DNA of 40,090 nucleotides from positions 1-40,090 of the forward strand of contig JAAUUB010000011.1 in assembly GCA_012031215.1 (NCBI GenBank), written 5' to 3'. The notes beneath the pieces are model-generated. The model was given only the letters and a program-made list of their open reading frames with translations. It did not search any database and was not told where the DNA came from. This DNA comes from Microscillaceae bacterium. GTDB lineage: Bacteria > Bacteroidota > Bacteroidia > Cytophagales > Microscillaceae. Position numbers and translations under genes: made by a program. How positions within the stretch are numbered: position 1 is the first letter of the stretch; each line of letters starts with the position of its first letter. This document shows positions 1 to 10,340 of this stretch, piece after piece.

Positions 1-122
1 TTTTCCCGAGGCAAGGCAATTGCTTGACCCCCGGCCGGAACACTAACCTTCTCTTAAAGTTTGCGTTTTTATAAGAGAAAATTTTTTTGTACACCATTCA
101 TTCACCCCAAATATTCTTTGAA

Positions 123-497
123 ATGAAAAAATGTCTGATTTTTTTGATGCTTTGTCTCAGTTTGGGCTCTTCTTTACGGGCCCAGGTATATGTCAATGGG
201 ATAGACATCAATCAGCAGCCTGACTTAGTATATATCGAGTTGATTGTGGATAACCGGGCCTTTCAAAGACAGCCCTTTGCGGTTATTGACCATGGACAAC
301 TTATTTGGCCCTCTTTTCAGGATGACCGCATAACCAATGCCCAAGGTGAGCCTATCCGTTTTAATGGCGAAATGGCTATTTTCAACTTCCTTTACAAAAA
401 TGGCTGGCAACACGAAATCACGTACAGCAAGGAAACCTACGCGCTCCATATTTTTAAGCGCCGGGTGATCGGAGCGGAGGTAGATTTTGGGCATTAG
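123..497 (+). CDS. Small secreted protein, unknown function
   Basis: Predicts 124 residues starting MKKCLIFLMLCLSLG, a typical signal peptide with likely cleavage after SLRAQ, so the mature protein should be exported. An in-frame ATG at 87 would add 12 residues ahead of the signal and is less likely. The mature part is about 100 residues, rich in aromatic and beta-prone segments, with no motif I recognise. It stands alone: the next gene lies on the opposite strand and converges on it. The family is not recognised; only export is inferred. Confidence 0.7.
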   Translation: MKKCLIFLMLCLSLGSSLRAQVYVNGIDINQQPDLVYIELIVDNRAFQRQPFAVIDHGQLIWPSFQDDRITNAQGEPIRFNGEMAIFNFLYKNGWQHEITYSKETYALHIFKRRVIGAEVDFGH

Positions 498-609
498 TCT
501 GTTTGGGGCGGGTGATAGCCAAAACTTCGTCGGGGTTATGGACGGGAGGATTTCAAGCAAATTTGGCCCATCGCGGGAGTGATGGGCTAATGTATAAACC
601 GACTCAGAT

Positions 610-1008
610 TCATCGCCCCAGAAGCCAGTTGAGGGCCTCCTGGTGTTCTGAAAAAAATCGCTGATTGGCGCGAATTTTTCCTTCTCCTTCTTCCACAATT
701 TGTTCTACCGAAAGCTGCACAATAAAATCTTTGCTCATCAAAAATGCCCGCTTGCGCAGGCCTACTTTTTCGTAGGCCATTCGCACGGTATTGCTCACCC
801 AGGCCTGCAAATCAGGGTTGATGGTGAAATACGCCTGGCGGGTATCGAGCAACACAAAGCGTGGATGGGTGCGCTCCACTTCTTCCACATAGCGCAAGAC
901 TACTTTTTTATACTCTTCTTCACTCATTTCGTAGCGGGTTTTCCAGGTGCTTTCCAGTACCGCATTCTTGAAGTCAAAATGGAAGGAAATGAACGGATCG
1001 ATTTGCAT
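610..1008 (-). CDS. SpoIIAA/STAS-like protein
   Basis: 132 residues without signal peptide or membrane segment. The layout resembles the STAS/SpoIIAA-like fold: an N-terminal strand pair (FISFHFDFKNAVLESTW), helix EEYKKVVLRYVEEV, a strand with HPRFVLLDTRQ, a helix, and a strand with KRAFLMSKDF. STAS proteins are usually phosphorylated partners of HATPase-type kinases in partner-switching systems. The next gene upstream on the same strand (1302..1847) is a SiaB-like HATPase, which supports such a pairing, although about 290 bp separate them. The exact subfamily and the phospho-acceptor residue cannot be fixed by eye. Confidence 0.65.
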   Translation of the reverse strand: MQIDPFISFHFDFKNAVLESTWKTRYEMSEEEYKKVVLRYVEEVERTHPRFVLLDTRQAYFTINPDLQAWVSNTVRMAYEKVGLRKRAFLMSKDFIVQLSVEQIVEEGEGKIRANQRFFSEHQEALNWLLGR

Positions 1009-1301
1009 GCGTAAAAAAAAATTTTGGAATCGTATTTACGAGCAAAATTATTACAAAGAGTTTTAAATGATGGTGCAAATAAAAAGACAAACTGACTTGA
1101 GTGCTTTTTTGATAAAAAAATGAATTTTTCTTTTAATTTTTTTAAAAAAACAGAAACAAAGAAAAAACAGGAAGGAAAAAAATCAGAGATTTAAAAAATA
1201 AATATCTGATTTTCAAATTCTTAGCTGAGTACGACAAAAGGCAGTTCTTTCTAAAGTGCGAAAGCCGTGGAACTTGAAGAAATATCCAGGCCGGAGGAAG
1301 A
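1009..1301. other. AT-rich intergenic region between the SiaB-like and STAS-like genes
   Basis: About 290 bp with many short A and T runs between two same-strand genes. I see no convincing small ORF, repeat or strong terminator. It could contain a separate promoter for the STAS-like gene. Confidence 0.5.
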
Positions 1302-1847
1302 TTACTTGTAAATCGTGATTTTGAGCAAAAAATACTGATGCCTATAGTCAAGGGGTACAAACTCAAACTGAAGGGGCTGTTCTGATTTGCGCGCCATTTC
1401 GATAAACCCCAGCCCTGCGCTGTTGCGGTCGCGGCTCGGATTTTTGAGATTGCCCCGAATGGCATCTTTGTACGCTTGTTGTTTGCCGTACCAATCCAGT
1501 TGATTGAGACCTTCCAAACGCTGGCGCAAAGCCTCTACCCGGCTTGCCTCTACCAGGTTGCCCGAGGCTATCTGGTATTTATCGGCCTGGCGGTCAAGCA
1601 CAAAGCAGGGATTGACTTCCTCGTCTGGGGAAGGGCTGGCATATTTGGCAATATTTTGCAGGGCTTCGGTTACCACATTGAAGGCCTTACGCGTGATTTT
1701 GAGTTTTTCCCCAAAGCCATCCATCTGGGTTTCAAGGTCATTCAGAATCTTGAGAATAGCCTCCTGGTTGAGCGGGGCATAATGCTCTAAAATAGGATTT
1801 TGAATATCCATTGCATTTTTGAGCTTATCCAAAAAATTTTGCGCCAT
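1302..1847 (-). CDS. SiaB-like family protein kinase (DUF6272)
   Basis: 181 residues, cytosolic. Around residues 60-75 the segment VVTEALQNIAKYA has the E/N pattern of a GHKL N-box. Near residues 143-155 NSAGLGFIEMARKS resembles the G-box with a GLG core. The spacing and C-terminal beta strands fit the SiaB family, which act as protein kinases or phosphatases on STAS-like or SiaC partners. The STAS-like gene at 610..1008 downstream could be the substrate. The start ATG is preceded by AT-rich DNA. Family assignment is good; partner and output are inferred. Confidence 0.75.
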   Translation of the reverse strand: MAQNFLDKLKNAMDIQNPILEHYAPLNQEAILKILNDLETQMDGFGEKLKITRKAFNVVTEALQNIAKYASPSPDEEVNPCFVLDRQADKYQIASGNLVEASRVEALRQRLEGLNQLDWYGKQQAYKDAIRGNLKNPSRDRNSAGLGFIEMARKSEQPLQFEFVPLDYRHQYFLLKITIYK

Positions 1848-1963
1848 AAGTTAGGAGTTCTATTGCCAATGTGATGTGAGTACACCCAAAGATAAAATTT
1901 GTGCCGCAATTTTTCTAACAAAAATGAAAATCTTTAGAACTCAATGAGGGCATTGCGAGTGCC

Positions 1964-3343
1964 TCAAGGTTGAAGATGGATTTCAAGCTGCCCGCCCAGG
2001 TAGGCCCTTACTTTGAAAAGGCCATCCTCAAGAGAGGCCTGGTCAAAGTAAAAATCAGCGACCTGCCCGCGCATCACCGCAATTTCATTCAGGCGGTAGT
2101 AGGCCAGGCTTTTTTCTACCTCTTGGCGCACAGCGGCCACCTGTTCGGCCATGGCCTCTTCAAAAGCCAGGCGAATTTGATTTTTAATTTTTTTAGCAAA
2201 AAGCCATCGCACAAATCCCGATACATTGACCCTGGCCTCTTCGGTATTGTAATCAAAATCGGCCACGGTCAGCCTTTTCTGAACCGGGTCAAAAACAGGC
2301 CGCCCCGACATATACACCCGTCCCGTAACGGTTCCTTCCAAATCCAGGGCCAGCCGAAAAAACACCCCTTCCCCCTGTATGTCCAGGTCTTTGACCAAAA
2401 TCTGGTAGCGACCATTGCGGAAAGAATAGGGCGAGCGGGTAAATATTTCGCGGGCTTTTTCTACGGCTTTGGTGCGCGGCGTATAGGCTTCTATCCAGAG
2501 TTGGTTGCCAGTTTGGTAGTCTCCCTCTTTCAATTTGGCCTTTGGAAGAGCCACTTGTGAAACCGCGTCGGGCATCTGGGCCAGAACCCCCCGGCTAAGG
2601 GCCTGAATGGCCAGGGGTACTTCCAGATGCGCGGCCTGGTATTGAATGGGATGCAGCCAAACCTCCTGGGGCACAAACCAAAGCCAGGTTTTGTCGGCTC
2701 CCCATTCAGAAGTGGCCACCGGGGTTTGAAAATAGGTCCAGGCATCCCGGATTTGGGCCCGAAAATCCAGGCTTTGGCTGATTTGCCTATCTACTTCGGC
2801 CAGCAGGCGGCTTTCGTTTTGGGCAATGATGCGGTCTAAAATAGGGTTAAGGGCAATACGGATAATACCAAATTCCAGATAGGTATTGTCTATCCATTCA
2901 TAGCGGAGGAGTTGGCTTTTGCTTTGAAGTGTCCAATCGGGCTTTATTTGCAGGCGTGTGCGCAGAAACACCCTGATTTTTAACTCTTCATCAATGCTTT
3001 GGCTCACTTTCACACCCAGCACCGTTGTTTGGTAGCGGCCTTTTACCCGGATGCGCAGTGCCGATTCGCTGTCCAGGCCCTCTTCGGCTCCTTTGAGCCG
3101 GATAGGGGCTATTTTCCAGATTTGCAACTCGAAGGGATTATCGCCGGCCTGCACAAAATTGCTGCCCTGGTAAATCAACTCTTTCAGCTCCGTATTTACC
3201 TTTTTTTCTAAATCAGCCCAGGGGAGGCGAATGGGGATATTGAGCTGAGAAACCTGCGCCTGAGACGAAGAGGGAATCCCCACCAGTCCTATCAGGCAAA
3301 GGGCAAAACACAAACGAAACAATCTTATGGAAAAGAGCCACAT
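1964..3343 (-). CDS. DUF4403 family exported protein
   Basis: 459 residues with an N-terminal signal peptide (FALCLIGLVGIPSSSQAQ). The long beta-rich body with repeated amphipathic strands, the segment LRIRVKGRYQTTVLGVKVSQ, and the C-terminal part with VSGFVRWLFAKKIKNQIR match DUF4403, a Bacteroidota family of periplasmic or outer-membrane-linked proteins of unknown function with a likely lipid-binding-like fold. The length is usual for the family. It is transcribed alone between the SiaB-like gene and the terminator of the TonB-dependent receptor. Confidence 0.8.
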   Translation of the reverse strand: MWLFSIRLFRLCFALCLIGLVGIPSSSQAQVSQLNIPIRLPWADLEKKVNTELKELIYQGSNFVQAGDNPFELQIWKIAPIRLKGAEEGLDSESALRIRVKGRYQTTVLGVKVSQSIDEELKIRVFLRTRLQIKPDWTLQSKSQLLRYEWIDNTYLEFGIIRIALNPILDRIIAQNESRLLAEVDRQISQSLDFRAQIRDAWTYFQTPVATSEWGADKTWLWFVPQEVWLHPIQYQAAHLEVPLAIQALSRGVLAQMPDAVSQVALPKAKLKEGDYQTGNQLWIEAYTPRTKAVEKAREIFTRSPYSFRNGRYQILVKDLDIQGEGVFFRLALDLEGTVTGRVYMSGRPVFDPVQKRLTVADFDYNTEEARVNVSGFVRWLFAKKIKNQIRLAFEEAMAEQVAAVRQEVEKSLAYYRLNEIAVMRGQVADFYFDQASLEDGLFKVRAYLGGQLEIHLQP

Positions 3344-3515
3344 ACATTCAAAAAATCAAAATCCCGAAGGTGATGGCCTAATGACCAGAAAAATCTCTCA
3401 GGGATGCAAAGTAAAAGAGATGCTTGAGCTTTTTGGATGGCTCTTTCTTTTTTTGTCCAAAATAATGCTAAAAAATCCGCTTTTTTTCCGGGCGTATTAT
3501 TTTTTCTCCGGCCAC

Positions 3516-3543
3516 AAAAAAAAACCTTTGCTTTTGGCAAAGG
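3516..3543 (-). terminator. Rho-independent terminator after the TonB-dependent receptor
   Basis: On the minus strand the stem CCTTTGC / GCAAAGG closes a 5-base loop and is followed by nine T. It lies 27 bp past the receptor stop codon at 3570. Confidence 0.75.
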
Positions 3544-3569
3544 CTAATGGAAATTAAAAAAACTGGGAC

Positions 3570-5950
3570 TCAAAACTCAAGTCGGTAATTGAGAATCGGA
3601 ATCAGGCCATTTTGATAGATAGTTTCTATTTTTTGGGTTTCCACATCATAGTAGGTGCCAAAAATATTTTGGCGATTGCTTACATTCTGGATATCGAGCG
3701 AAAGGGTATGGGTGCTCCGCTGGCCATTGAGGTGATAACTCAGGCGGATGTCCATACGCCAGTAATCGGCTCTTTTCTTGGTATAGCGGGCCTCCCATTG
3801 ATAGACCGCTTCGCCCCGGGCACCGAGGCCGCTTCATCGATAGGAGTGAGGCGATTGCCTCCGGCCAGCAAGCCCCGAAGATTGAAGCCAATCATATTTT
3901 TTTCTCCGGCCCTATTTTAAACTCCTTGCCAAAAAGGCCATTGAGCACATAATTGCCATTAAACCGGGTATTGCGCTCTATGCCATCACGAGCAGTATAT
4001 TTTGACTGGTAGGCCGAAGCGGTAAACAGAAAGTAATAGTTGCGTGTAAAAAACTTTTCCAGGGTCAGTTCCAGTCCGTAGTTTCGTCCTTTTCCTTCGC
4101 TAAACAAGGAATCAGTACTGAGAAAACCTTCTTCGGCATTTATGGGCGAGCCGGTGAGGAGCTCAGGGTCGGTAGTGGTGGCCGAATAGATGGGGACCTG
4201 GCGCAAGTCCTGGTAATAGGCTTCCAGCTTCAGGATTAAATCATCAGAAAGGCGGTGTTGATAGCCCAATACGTAATGCAAAGCCCGGGTAAAATCCAGG
4301 TTTTGATTGGGGCGAATGGGGCGGTTATCGGGCAAGGTTTCCTGTCCAAAATAAGTTATCAATGATTCGGTACGGCTATGTTGGCCAAAGCCCAGGCTGA
4401 GCGATTGCCGGGAAGCAAACTGCCATTGCAATCCGGCCCGGGGTTCAAAGCTTGCACGGCCATTTAGCCCAAAATGCAAACCGTGCAGCCCGGCCAGAAA
4501 AGTTAAATTTGAGCGTAGGCGGTATTTCCACTGGGCATAAGCCTGATAAAGCCAGGCGCTGCCCTGGCGGTCCGTCAGGGTTTTGATTTGGTAGTCGGGT
4601 TGGGTTTCGTCTTCGCGCTGGGCAAATAGGTCAAAGCCCAGTCGGCTCACAATCAGCCCGCTTCGCAGACTGTGCCGGGCATTCAATTTTTTTGTGCAAG
4701 AGCACCGAAGCCCGAACGGCCGTATTGATAAATCTTTCCTGGTAATGCAAGCGCACATCCAGGGCCGGGCTAAGGGTGTCGGCCTGATAGCGCTTTTGGG
4801 AGCCCGAAAAAGAAAGAATGGACTCAAGATAAGTATCATCTCCCAGGTACAGGGTATGATTAAGTCCGGTGGCCCAGACCTCATTGTTGAGATAATTGTC
4901 AAAGCGGTCGCCCATACGTTCCCAGCGGTTCACATCGCGGTCGGCCAAAATATCCTGGGCATTTTGGCCGCCAATGCCCCAAAAGGAGAAAAGGCCCGCT
5001 TTTTGGGTAGGAAGATGAAGTTTGAAGGCCAGGTCTTGAAACTTGGGCACTGTTTCGCCCGCCAGGTTGATGCCGATGGCATTGAGAATGGCCAGGGTTG
5101 AGTAGCGATAGTTGACCAGATAAGAAGCCCGGCTTTCCTTATGAAAAGGCCCTTCTGCCGCAAAATCAAGCCCCAAAACCCCGGCCTGTAGGGCGTATTC
5201 ACGCTTTTGGCTATTGCCTTTTCGCAAGCGAATATCAAAAACGCCCGAGGCCGCATTGCCATATTCGGCGGGAAAAGCCCCCGTAAAAAAGTCGGAGTTG
5301 TCCAGCATATTGACACTCAGGACACTGATGGCTCCCCCCGAAGCGCCTTCTTCTGAGAAATGATTCGGACTCGGAATTTCTACCCCTTCCAGGCGCTAGA
5401 GCAAGCCACGCGGGGAGTTGCCCCGGATAATGATTTCATTGCCTGTATCATCATTGGTGGCCACGCCAGCAAAAGACAAAGCCATCCGGGAAGGGTCGTT
5501 GACGGCAGCAGCATATCGCTTGGTTTCATCCACACTGAATGAGCGGGCGCTGACCAGGGCCATTTCATTGAGGGGAACCCCCTTTTCCGTTTCGGCCACA
5601 ACCGTGATTTCTGATACGCTTAGTAAGGACTCCTGCAAGGCAATCTCAAGCACCACCTCTTTGCCTGCGCCTACCAATATTTCGGGGAGGGTCGTTTCTT
5701 GGTAGCCAATATAGGTGATGCGTAGCGAATGCCGACCCAGAGGCACACCCGCTATGCGGAAGTGCCCTTCAAGGTCGGTAGCTGCCGCCAGTATTGGGTT
5801 GGTGCCCATTACGATTACATTGGCGCCAATCAGGGGGGTCTTTGATTCCTGGTCTAAAACCACACCCCGGATGGTTTGGCCTGTGGATTGGGCGAAGAGG
5901 CTCGTGATTAGTCCGTAGCCTATAATGAGGAACAAAGTCAGGGTTTTCAT
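3570..5950 (-). pseudogene. TonB-dependent receptor with carboxypeptidase-like N-domain, disrupted
   Basis: The full-length reading is an outer-membrane TonB-dependent receptor of about 790 residues. It has a signal peptide (LFLIIGYGLITSLFAQS), a carboxypeptidase-D regulatory-like repeat (TIRGVVLDQESKTPLIGANV), a plug domain with the IIIRGNSPRGLL motif, and a beta-barrel ending in NYRLEF with a terminal aromatic. The reading frame is broken four times: an amber codon at 5396-5398 where the family has tryptophan, an extra base (or two missing) in A7 at 4687-4693, a missing base in A7 at 3897-3903, and a missing base near 3818-3822. A single nonsense change plus three indels could be true decay, but many neighbouring genes show similar indels, so sequence error is possible. 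The substrate is unknown; a TonB-C protein lies upstream on the same strand. Confidence 0.85.
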
Positions 5951-6133
5951 ACAAATAAGATGGTTTATGATTTACCCTGGCATTGCAATGATTATGCACG
6001 CTGTTTTAAGTGCTGATTATCAGTGTTTTGAAAAATAAACTTGCCTGAAAAATGCGCGGAAGCGAACATTTTATTTTTTATAAGCGGACAATTGCGCAAA
6101 AGAATGAGCCCCCAAAGCGAAGTCAAGACAAAC

Positions 6134-6159
6134 AAAAAAACCCGATGCAAAGCACCGGG
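6134..6159 (-). terminator. Rho-independent terminator after the TonB-C gene
   Basis: The minus-strand RNA forms CCCGGUGC / GCAUCGGG (one G-U pair) around a UUU loop, followed by seven U. It sits about 28 bp after the stop of the TonB-C gene. Confidence 0.8.
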
Positions 6160-6186
6160 CTACAATAGTTGCGGTTGGCTTCTGAA

Positions 6187-6606
6187 CTATCTTACCTGAA
6201 TGGAGAGCGTTTTTTGTACGCGAACGGGCACTCCATTTTGTACGCCGGGTTTCCAGTTAGGGGCTTTCTCGAGGAGTTTGACAACGGCTTCATCACAGCC
6301 TCCTCCAATGCCTTTGATGACTTCAATATTGCTCAGGCGGCCGTCTTTTTCCACTACAAAGCGGACAAATACATTGCCCCGGATGCCTTTCTCGATGGCT
6401 TCTTTGGGGCGCTGGAGATTTTCTTCGGTATATTCAAAAAAGGCGCACATCCCACCTTTGGGAGAGGGGGGTAATTGCGTGATTTTGTACACAGTTTCCT
6501 GGTTTTGCACAAGGCTGTTGGTCGTAGGCACCATTTTGGGCTGAGCCACAAGAAAAGCATTAGTTCCCCAAAAAACCAAGAGAAGTACAGTAATCATTTT
6601 GTCCAT
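6187..6606 (-). CDS. TonB C-terminal domain protein (energy transducer-like)
   Basis: 139 residues: signal peptide (MITVLLLVFWGTNAFLVAQ), a short linker, then a TonB-C domain of about 80 residues. The hallmarks GNVFVRFVVEKDGRLSNIEV, GIGGGCDEAVVKLLEKAPNW and KPGVQNGVPVRVQ are clear. It lacks the long proline-rich spacer and inner-membrane anchor of a classical TonB, so it may be a periplasmic TonB-C protein rather than an ExbBD-coupled transducer. It is followed by a terminator and then by the TonB-dependent receptor. Confidence 0.85.
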   Translation of the reverse strand: MDKMITVLLLVFWGTNAFLVAQPKMVPTTNSLVQNQETVYKITQLPPSPKGGMCAFFEYTEENLQRPKEAIEKGIRGNVFVRFVVEKDGRLSNIEVIKGIGGGCDEAVVKLLEKAPNWKPGVQNGVPVRVQKTLSIQVR

Positions 6607-7033
6607 TTCATTTTAAGTTTTGAAAACCCGAAAAACGCTTAAAAGATGTTTTGTTATTGGGATTTAGCAAAATATACTTGCCTTCCCTTTTATTTAAGCA
6701 CCAAAGTTAATTGGTTTGTTAAAAAACAACAAAAACTGGAATAAATTTCCGTTAAATTTTTATTTTTTCTAAATAGGGCTTCAGTAGCCCAATTATTGCG
6801 GAAATGACCATTTTTTTTCTGTTTTTGCGAGTAAGACAAGTAAACCCGCTTTTAGTCACTTTTCCCGTTTCAGGACTTTTTGTGCTTATTTGAGAATAGA
6901 AAGGGGTTTTGTTACGCATCGCCCAATAATCAGGGGTTTAGAAGTAAACACTCCCAATATTATCCGGCGAAGCAGTACATTGCCCAATTTGTCAAAAATT
7001 GACAGATTTAGATATTTTCAAGATAATAAATAA
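6607..7033. other. Non-coding stretch between the TonB-C gene and the Septu-like pair
   Basis: About 430 AT-rich bases. I see no coding signal, tRNA or long repeat. It follows the end of the ptuB-like gene and must hold the promoter of the TonB-C gene on the minus strand. Confidence 0.5.
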
Positions 7034-7681
7034 TCATTTCGTTAAAGCGGCGCAATTCCCCTTTTTATCTTTCTGGCGAAGCTTTTCCACAATTTGAGGA
7101 ATCTGGCTTTTACCCACTTTCTGCACGCCCTTCAATACCTCGGCATAGACCTGACGGCGCTGGTGCTTGAGGTGTTCGGCATTGAGATTGAGGACTTCGA
7201 TGGTGCAAAAGACAAGCTGCTGGGCCGGACTGAGGCGACGAAAATTATCCCGACATTTTTTAATGGTGCGGAATGTTCCGGCGGGTACAATTTCTCCCAG
7301 GGTATTGTAGCGAAAAAAGCTGTGGCAGCGCACATCACTCAGATAATCAGGAATCACTGCCTCCTCTTTGCTCATATAGCCTACCCGGTATTCGGGCGGG
7401 AGGTTGGGGGCTTGCTGCAAGGCCAGGTACATATTGCGATAGTCCAGTTCTCGGTCAGGATAAAAATCTATTGGATGCAGGTGTACCAAAACAGCGGTCT
7501 CAGCCGTGATTTCATCCATGGTATAGCAACACAGGTGTCCCTGGTCTTGCAAAAGCTGTTGCAAGATATCGTTTAGCACATTGGGAGGCAAATTTTGAAA
7601 CCGGGGCTTAAACCGGAGTTGTTTCAACTCCCTGATTTTGGTGAGCGAAACCGGTTCGGGACTTTTGGAAATAAACCGCAT
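7034..7681 (-). CDS. ptuB: PtuB-like protein (TIGR02646 family) with degenerate HNH
   Basis: 215 residues. The N-terminus (MRFISKSPEPVSL), the segment LLQDQGHLCCYTMDEI at 43-58, LDYRNMYLAL at 79-88 and the C-terminal IEVLNLNAEHLKHQRR are the landmarks of the TIGR02646 family, the HNH-nuclease partner of AAA ATPases in Septu and related defence systems. Family members usually carry CxxC at the first site, an EH pair, and a Cys after the LDY-N segment; here these read CCYT, VHLH and no Cys. The nuclease centre may therefore be altered or inactive. It starts 37 bp downstream of the ATPase gene and is surely co-transcribed with it. Family confidence is good; activity is uncertain. Confidence 0.75.
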   Translation of the reverse strand: MRFISKSPEPVSLTKIRELKQLRFKPRFQNLPPNVLNDILQQLLQDQGHLCCYTMDEITAETAVLVHLHPIDFYPDRELDYRNMYLALQQAPNLPPEYRVGYMSKEEAVIPDYLSDVRCHSFFRYNTLGEIVPAGTFRTIKKCRDNFRRLSPAQQLVFCTIEVLNLNAEHLKHQRRQVYAEVLKGVQKVGKSQIPQIVEKLRQKDKKGNCAALTK

Positions 7682-7718
7682 CGGGATACCAAAGATTTAT
7701 CTGTAATTTATATGCATC

Positions 7719-8953
7719 TCAATCAATATAAAAGCTCAGCATTACATCGGCCCGCACCAGTTCGGGGTCGCTGGCACCAATGGTTTGGTCAAGTTTTTCC
7801 CGGATTTGCAAAGCTTCTTCCGACTGGCCCTCGCCCAGTTCTATCAACTCGAAATATTCGTCCAGCATTTCCTGGATGCTTTCCAGGCGCTCGGTAGTAT
7901 CCATGGCATTGCGCAATACTTCGTTGCCGTCCGGCCGTAGATATTGGTAGGGTAGTAGGACTTGCCTTCGCGGATGGTGATAATGCGGTCTTGCACAGAG
8001 CTGAGGATGAGCGGGGAGTGGGTCGTAACAATAAACTGCACATTAGGAAAAGATTCTTTGAGACTTCGGACCACTCTTTTTTGCCAGGAGGGGTGCAGGT
8101 GCAGGTCAAGTTCGTCCACCAGCACAACGCCGTGGGCTTTTTCAGCGGCTTCGTCGCGCAAATGGGGGTTGAGAATGGCACACCGAAAGGCTATATCGGC
8201 TACCATGGCCAGCATATTGCGCACCCCATCGCTCAGATAACGAAAAGGCAATTTTCGCCCGTCGCGCAGTTCCATCACCAATTCTTTGCGATTGTAATCA
8301 AAATACAGGTTTTCGCAGTCGTCAATGCAGTTACTCACGGTTTTGCGCACCACATAAAGGCCGGCTGAATCCTTTTTTTGTTGCAAGACCACCATCTCTT
8401 CTTTCTCAAACCACTTGGTAAAAAATTTATTGTTGGAAGTGGCTTTCAGGCCATTGTAGTAGCCGTCTTGCAGGCGCGAGCTGCTCAGGGTGGTAGTATC
8501 GGGGCGTTCCTTCCAGAGCCGCTCGGTAGAATAATAGGCAATCACAGGCAGGTCAATGTTTTCGCCCGCGCGGATTTGGTCCTGCATCTCTTTGGCCACC
8601 TGCTTGATGTTCATGGCATTGACATAGGTGGTTTTGTTTTTGGGGCCAGTCAGTTCGCGTTTCCATTGCAGAGGCTGGCCGTTTAGCTCTCCCCAGGCTT
8701 CTATCTCAACCGGAAACTGCTCATTGATGTCATATTCTGAATTGAGCACCCGGATGTCTTCTGGGCGAATGTGGCGGGTTTCGGCATAATCTACCCCCAG
8801 AAAGAACGAACCAATGGCCACCGTAAGGGCCTCCAAGATAGCCGTTTTGCCCGTGCCATTGCTCCCAATCACGATATTGAAATTCGGGTGAAATTCCATT
8901 TCAAGGTCTTCATAAGCTCGAAAATTTTTGAGCCGGAGTTTGTCAATTCGCAT
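7719..8953 (-). CDS. ptuA: PtuA-like AAA/SMC-type ATPase, frameshift near the end
   Basis: About 411 residues once a missing G near 7931-7932 is restored; the repaired reading runs IYGRDGNEVLRNAMD. Walker A GSNGTGKT is at residues 30-37, the signature-like segment YLSDGVRNMLAM precedes Walker B VVLVDELDLHLHPSW at about 274-290, and the H-loop VTTHSPLIL is near 308. This is an OLD/RecF-type ABC ATPase of the kind that pairs with TIGR02646 HNH proteins in Septu. In Septu the ATPase senses phage infection and licenses its nuclease partner. The break removes only the last 65 residues, so it could also be a real truncation. Confidence 0.8.
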
Positions 8954-9443
8954 ATTTCATCAAGGCGAGGTGTTGTTGTATAGTCAGTTTATCCGCTACG
9001 CAAAGAGATAAACATTGGTTTTATGAAAAAGGCCATTTCAAACAGGCGGAGGGGATTTGACCACCTCGGCAATTGTTTGCTTCGGTATAAAAAGCTGTAA
9101 GCCAGCATTAAGCACGAGATGGCCAGCAATTTACGCCAAGAGCAAGCGACAAAAATAACGAGCATTTTTCGGATGTGAAAATTAGCACATCACTAAATAC
9201 CAGGCCCAAAAGAAACACCTGTTACAAGAGCCATAAAAAATAAAACCAAGACTGACTTGCTTGCGCCTTTCGGGAGCCCGGGCCGACTTCTCTTTGATTC
9301 CTTTTTTGTCTCGTTTTTGGAGTTAGATTCGGAAGCGGAAGCCCCAACGCTGGCCCAGCGCAGTTCATACGGGCGGGCACAAGGCAAGCACTTTTTTTGC
9401 CCTAAAGCCAAGGACGCATAAAAAAATCCAGCTTTTCAACTTT
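8954..9443. other. Region upstream of the Septu-like pair
   Basis: 490 bp between the membrane protein gene and ptuA. It holds one weak ORF (9193..9411) and AT-rich DNA that presumably includes the defence-operon promoter. No reverse transcriptase, retron-like RNA or phage gene is visible. Confidence 0.4.
9193..9411 (-). CDS. Possible small protein with C-terminal membrane segment
   Basis: 72 residues if the TTG at 9411 is the start. It has a CLPC pair followed by RPYELRW, a lysine/serine-rich stretch, and a hydrophobic tail (VLVLFFMALVTGVSF) that could anchor it in the membrane. There is no competing gene in the region. Without a homologue in view this may be chance. Confidence 0.25.
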   Translation of the reverse strand: MALGQKKCLPCARPYELRWASVGASASESNSKNETKKESKRSRPGLPKGASKSVLVLFFMALVTGVSFGPGI

Positions 9444-10340
9444 TTAAGTGTTTTGCCAAAAAAACAAATTCCCCCTGGACTTCCACAACCCGATGAGCAC
9501 CCCCCCGCACAGGCACAAAAGCCAGGCATAGGCCGAAAGAAAATGGGTGATTTGGTGCAGAAGCCGGGCCCGGGCGGCAGGCAGTTCGTTCACCCGGCCA
9601 TAGTCAAGAAACTGGGCTAGAAAAATTTGCGCAATTTCGGCCTTTGTCAGGCAATGGGCGTAGGCTCGCTCACGCAAAGCCTGGTTTTCCATCATTTCTT
9701 TGGCACTAGGGGGCAAGGAGTCGGGCGAAAAACGCACCTCATAATTGGGGTCGTGATAGTGCCATTTCCCGGCATAAAACACCTCAGTTACAAAATGCCC
9801 GTTTAAGCCCACGCTTCGATAGGGAATCTGAAGCTTTTGGAGCAGGTGCATCAGTACCAGGGCCTGCTGGCTGCACATCGCAAATCGCACCTCCTGGTCG
9901 AGCAATTCCTCAGGAATAACAATGGCTTTGAAATTTATCCAGAACAAAGTGCCCAGCATCCAGGCAAGCCAGTCGTCGCGCCACCCATACACCGCCACCG
10001 CATGGTAATAGCGTTGGCGCAGGAGTTGATCCAGGGCTTGCACCCGGGCCGGATTTTGGCTGCTATCGGGATAGAGGGCCACAACGTGTTTGATGAGTGT
10101 GTCGGGATGGTTAAAACTTTGATAGGCAATGTCGTATTCCTCTTCCAGCTCACGATAAAAAGCCGATTTGCTGAGATTGACATAATCATAGGGCACATAG
10201 GCCAAGCCAGGCAATGCCAGGGGATTGTTTCTTTGCAAGAAGGACAGCAAACCCATCACGATGACCGAAGCAGCCCAGATTTTGAGCATCACCCGGCTTT
10301 TGAAAAAAGGGCGTTTAGCGTAAGAAAGTCTGCTTTTCAC
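9444..10340 (-). CDS. Transglutaminase-like membrane protein
   Basis: 298 residues from a GTG that overlaps the dapD stop (GTGTGA); ATG at 10289 is an alternative. Membrane segments are predicted near residues 18-36 and 268-288, with a long extracytoplasmic part between. That part contains MCSQQALVLMHLL, LNGHFVTEVF and HYHDPNYEV, the Cys-His-Asp order of the transglutaminase-like core. The substrate is unknown. Overlap with dapD points to one transcript. The fold call rests on these three motifs. Confidence 0.7.
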   Translation of the reverse strand: MKSRLSYAKRPFFKSRVMLKIWAASVIVMGLLSFLQRNNPLALPGLAYVPYDYVNLSKSAFYRELEEEYDIAYQSFNHPDTLIKHVVALYPDSSQNPARVQALDQLLRQRYYHAVAVYGWRDDWLAWMLGTLFWINFKAIVIPEELLDQEVRFAMCSQQALVLMHLLQKLQIPYRSVGLNGHFVTEVFYAGKWHYHDPNYEVRFSPDSLPPSAKEMMENQALRERAYAHCLTKAEIAQIFLAQFLDYGRVNELPAARARLLHQITHFLSAYAWLLCLCGGVLIGLWKSRGNLFFWQNT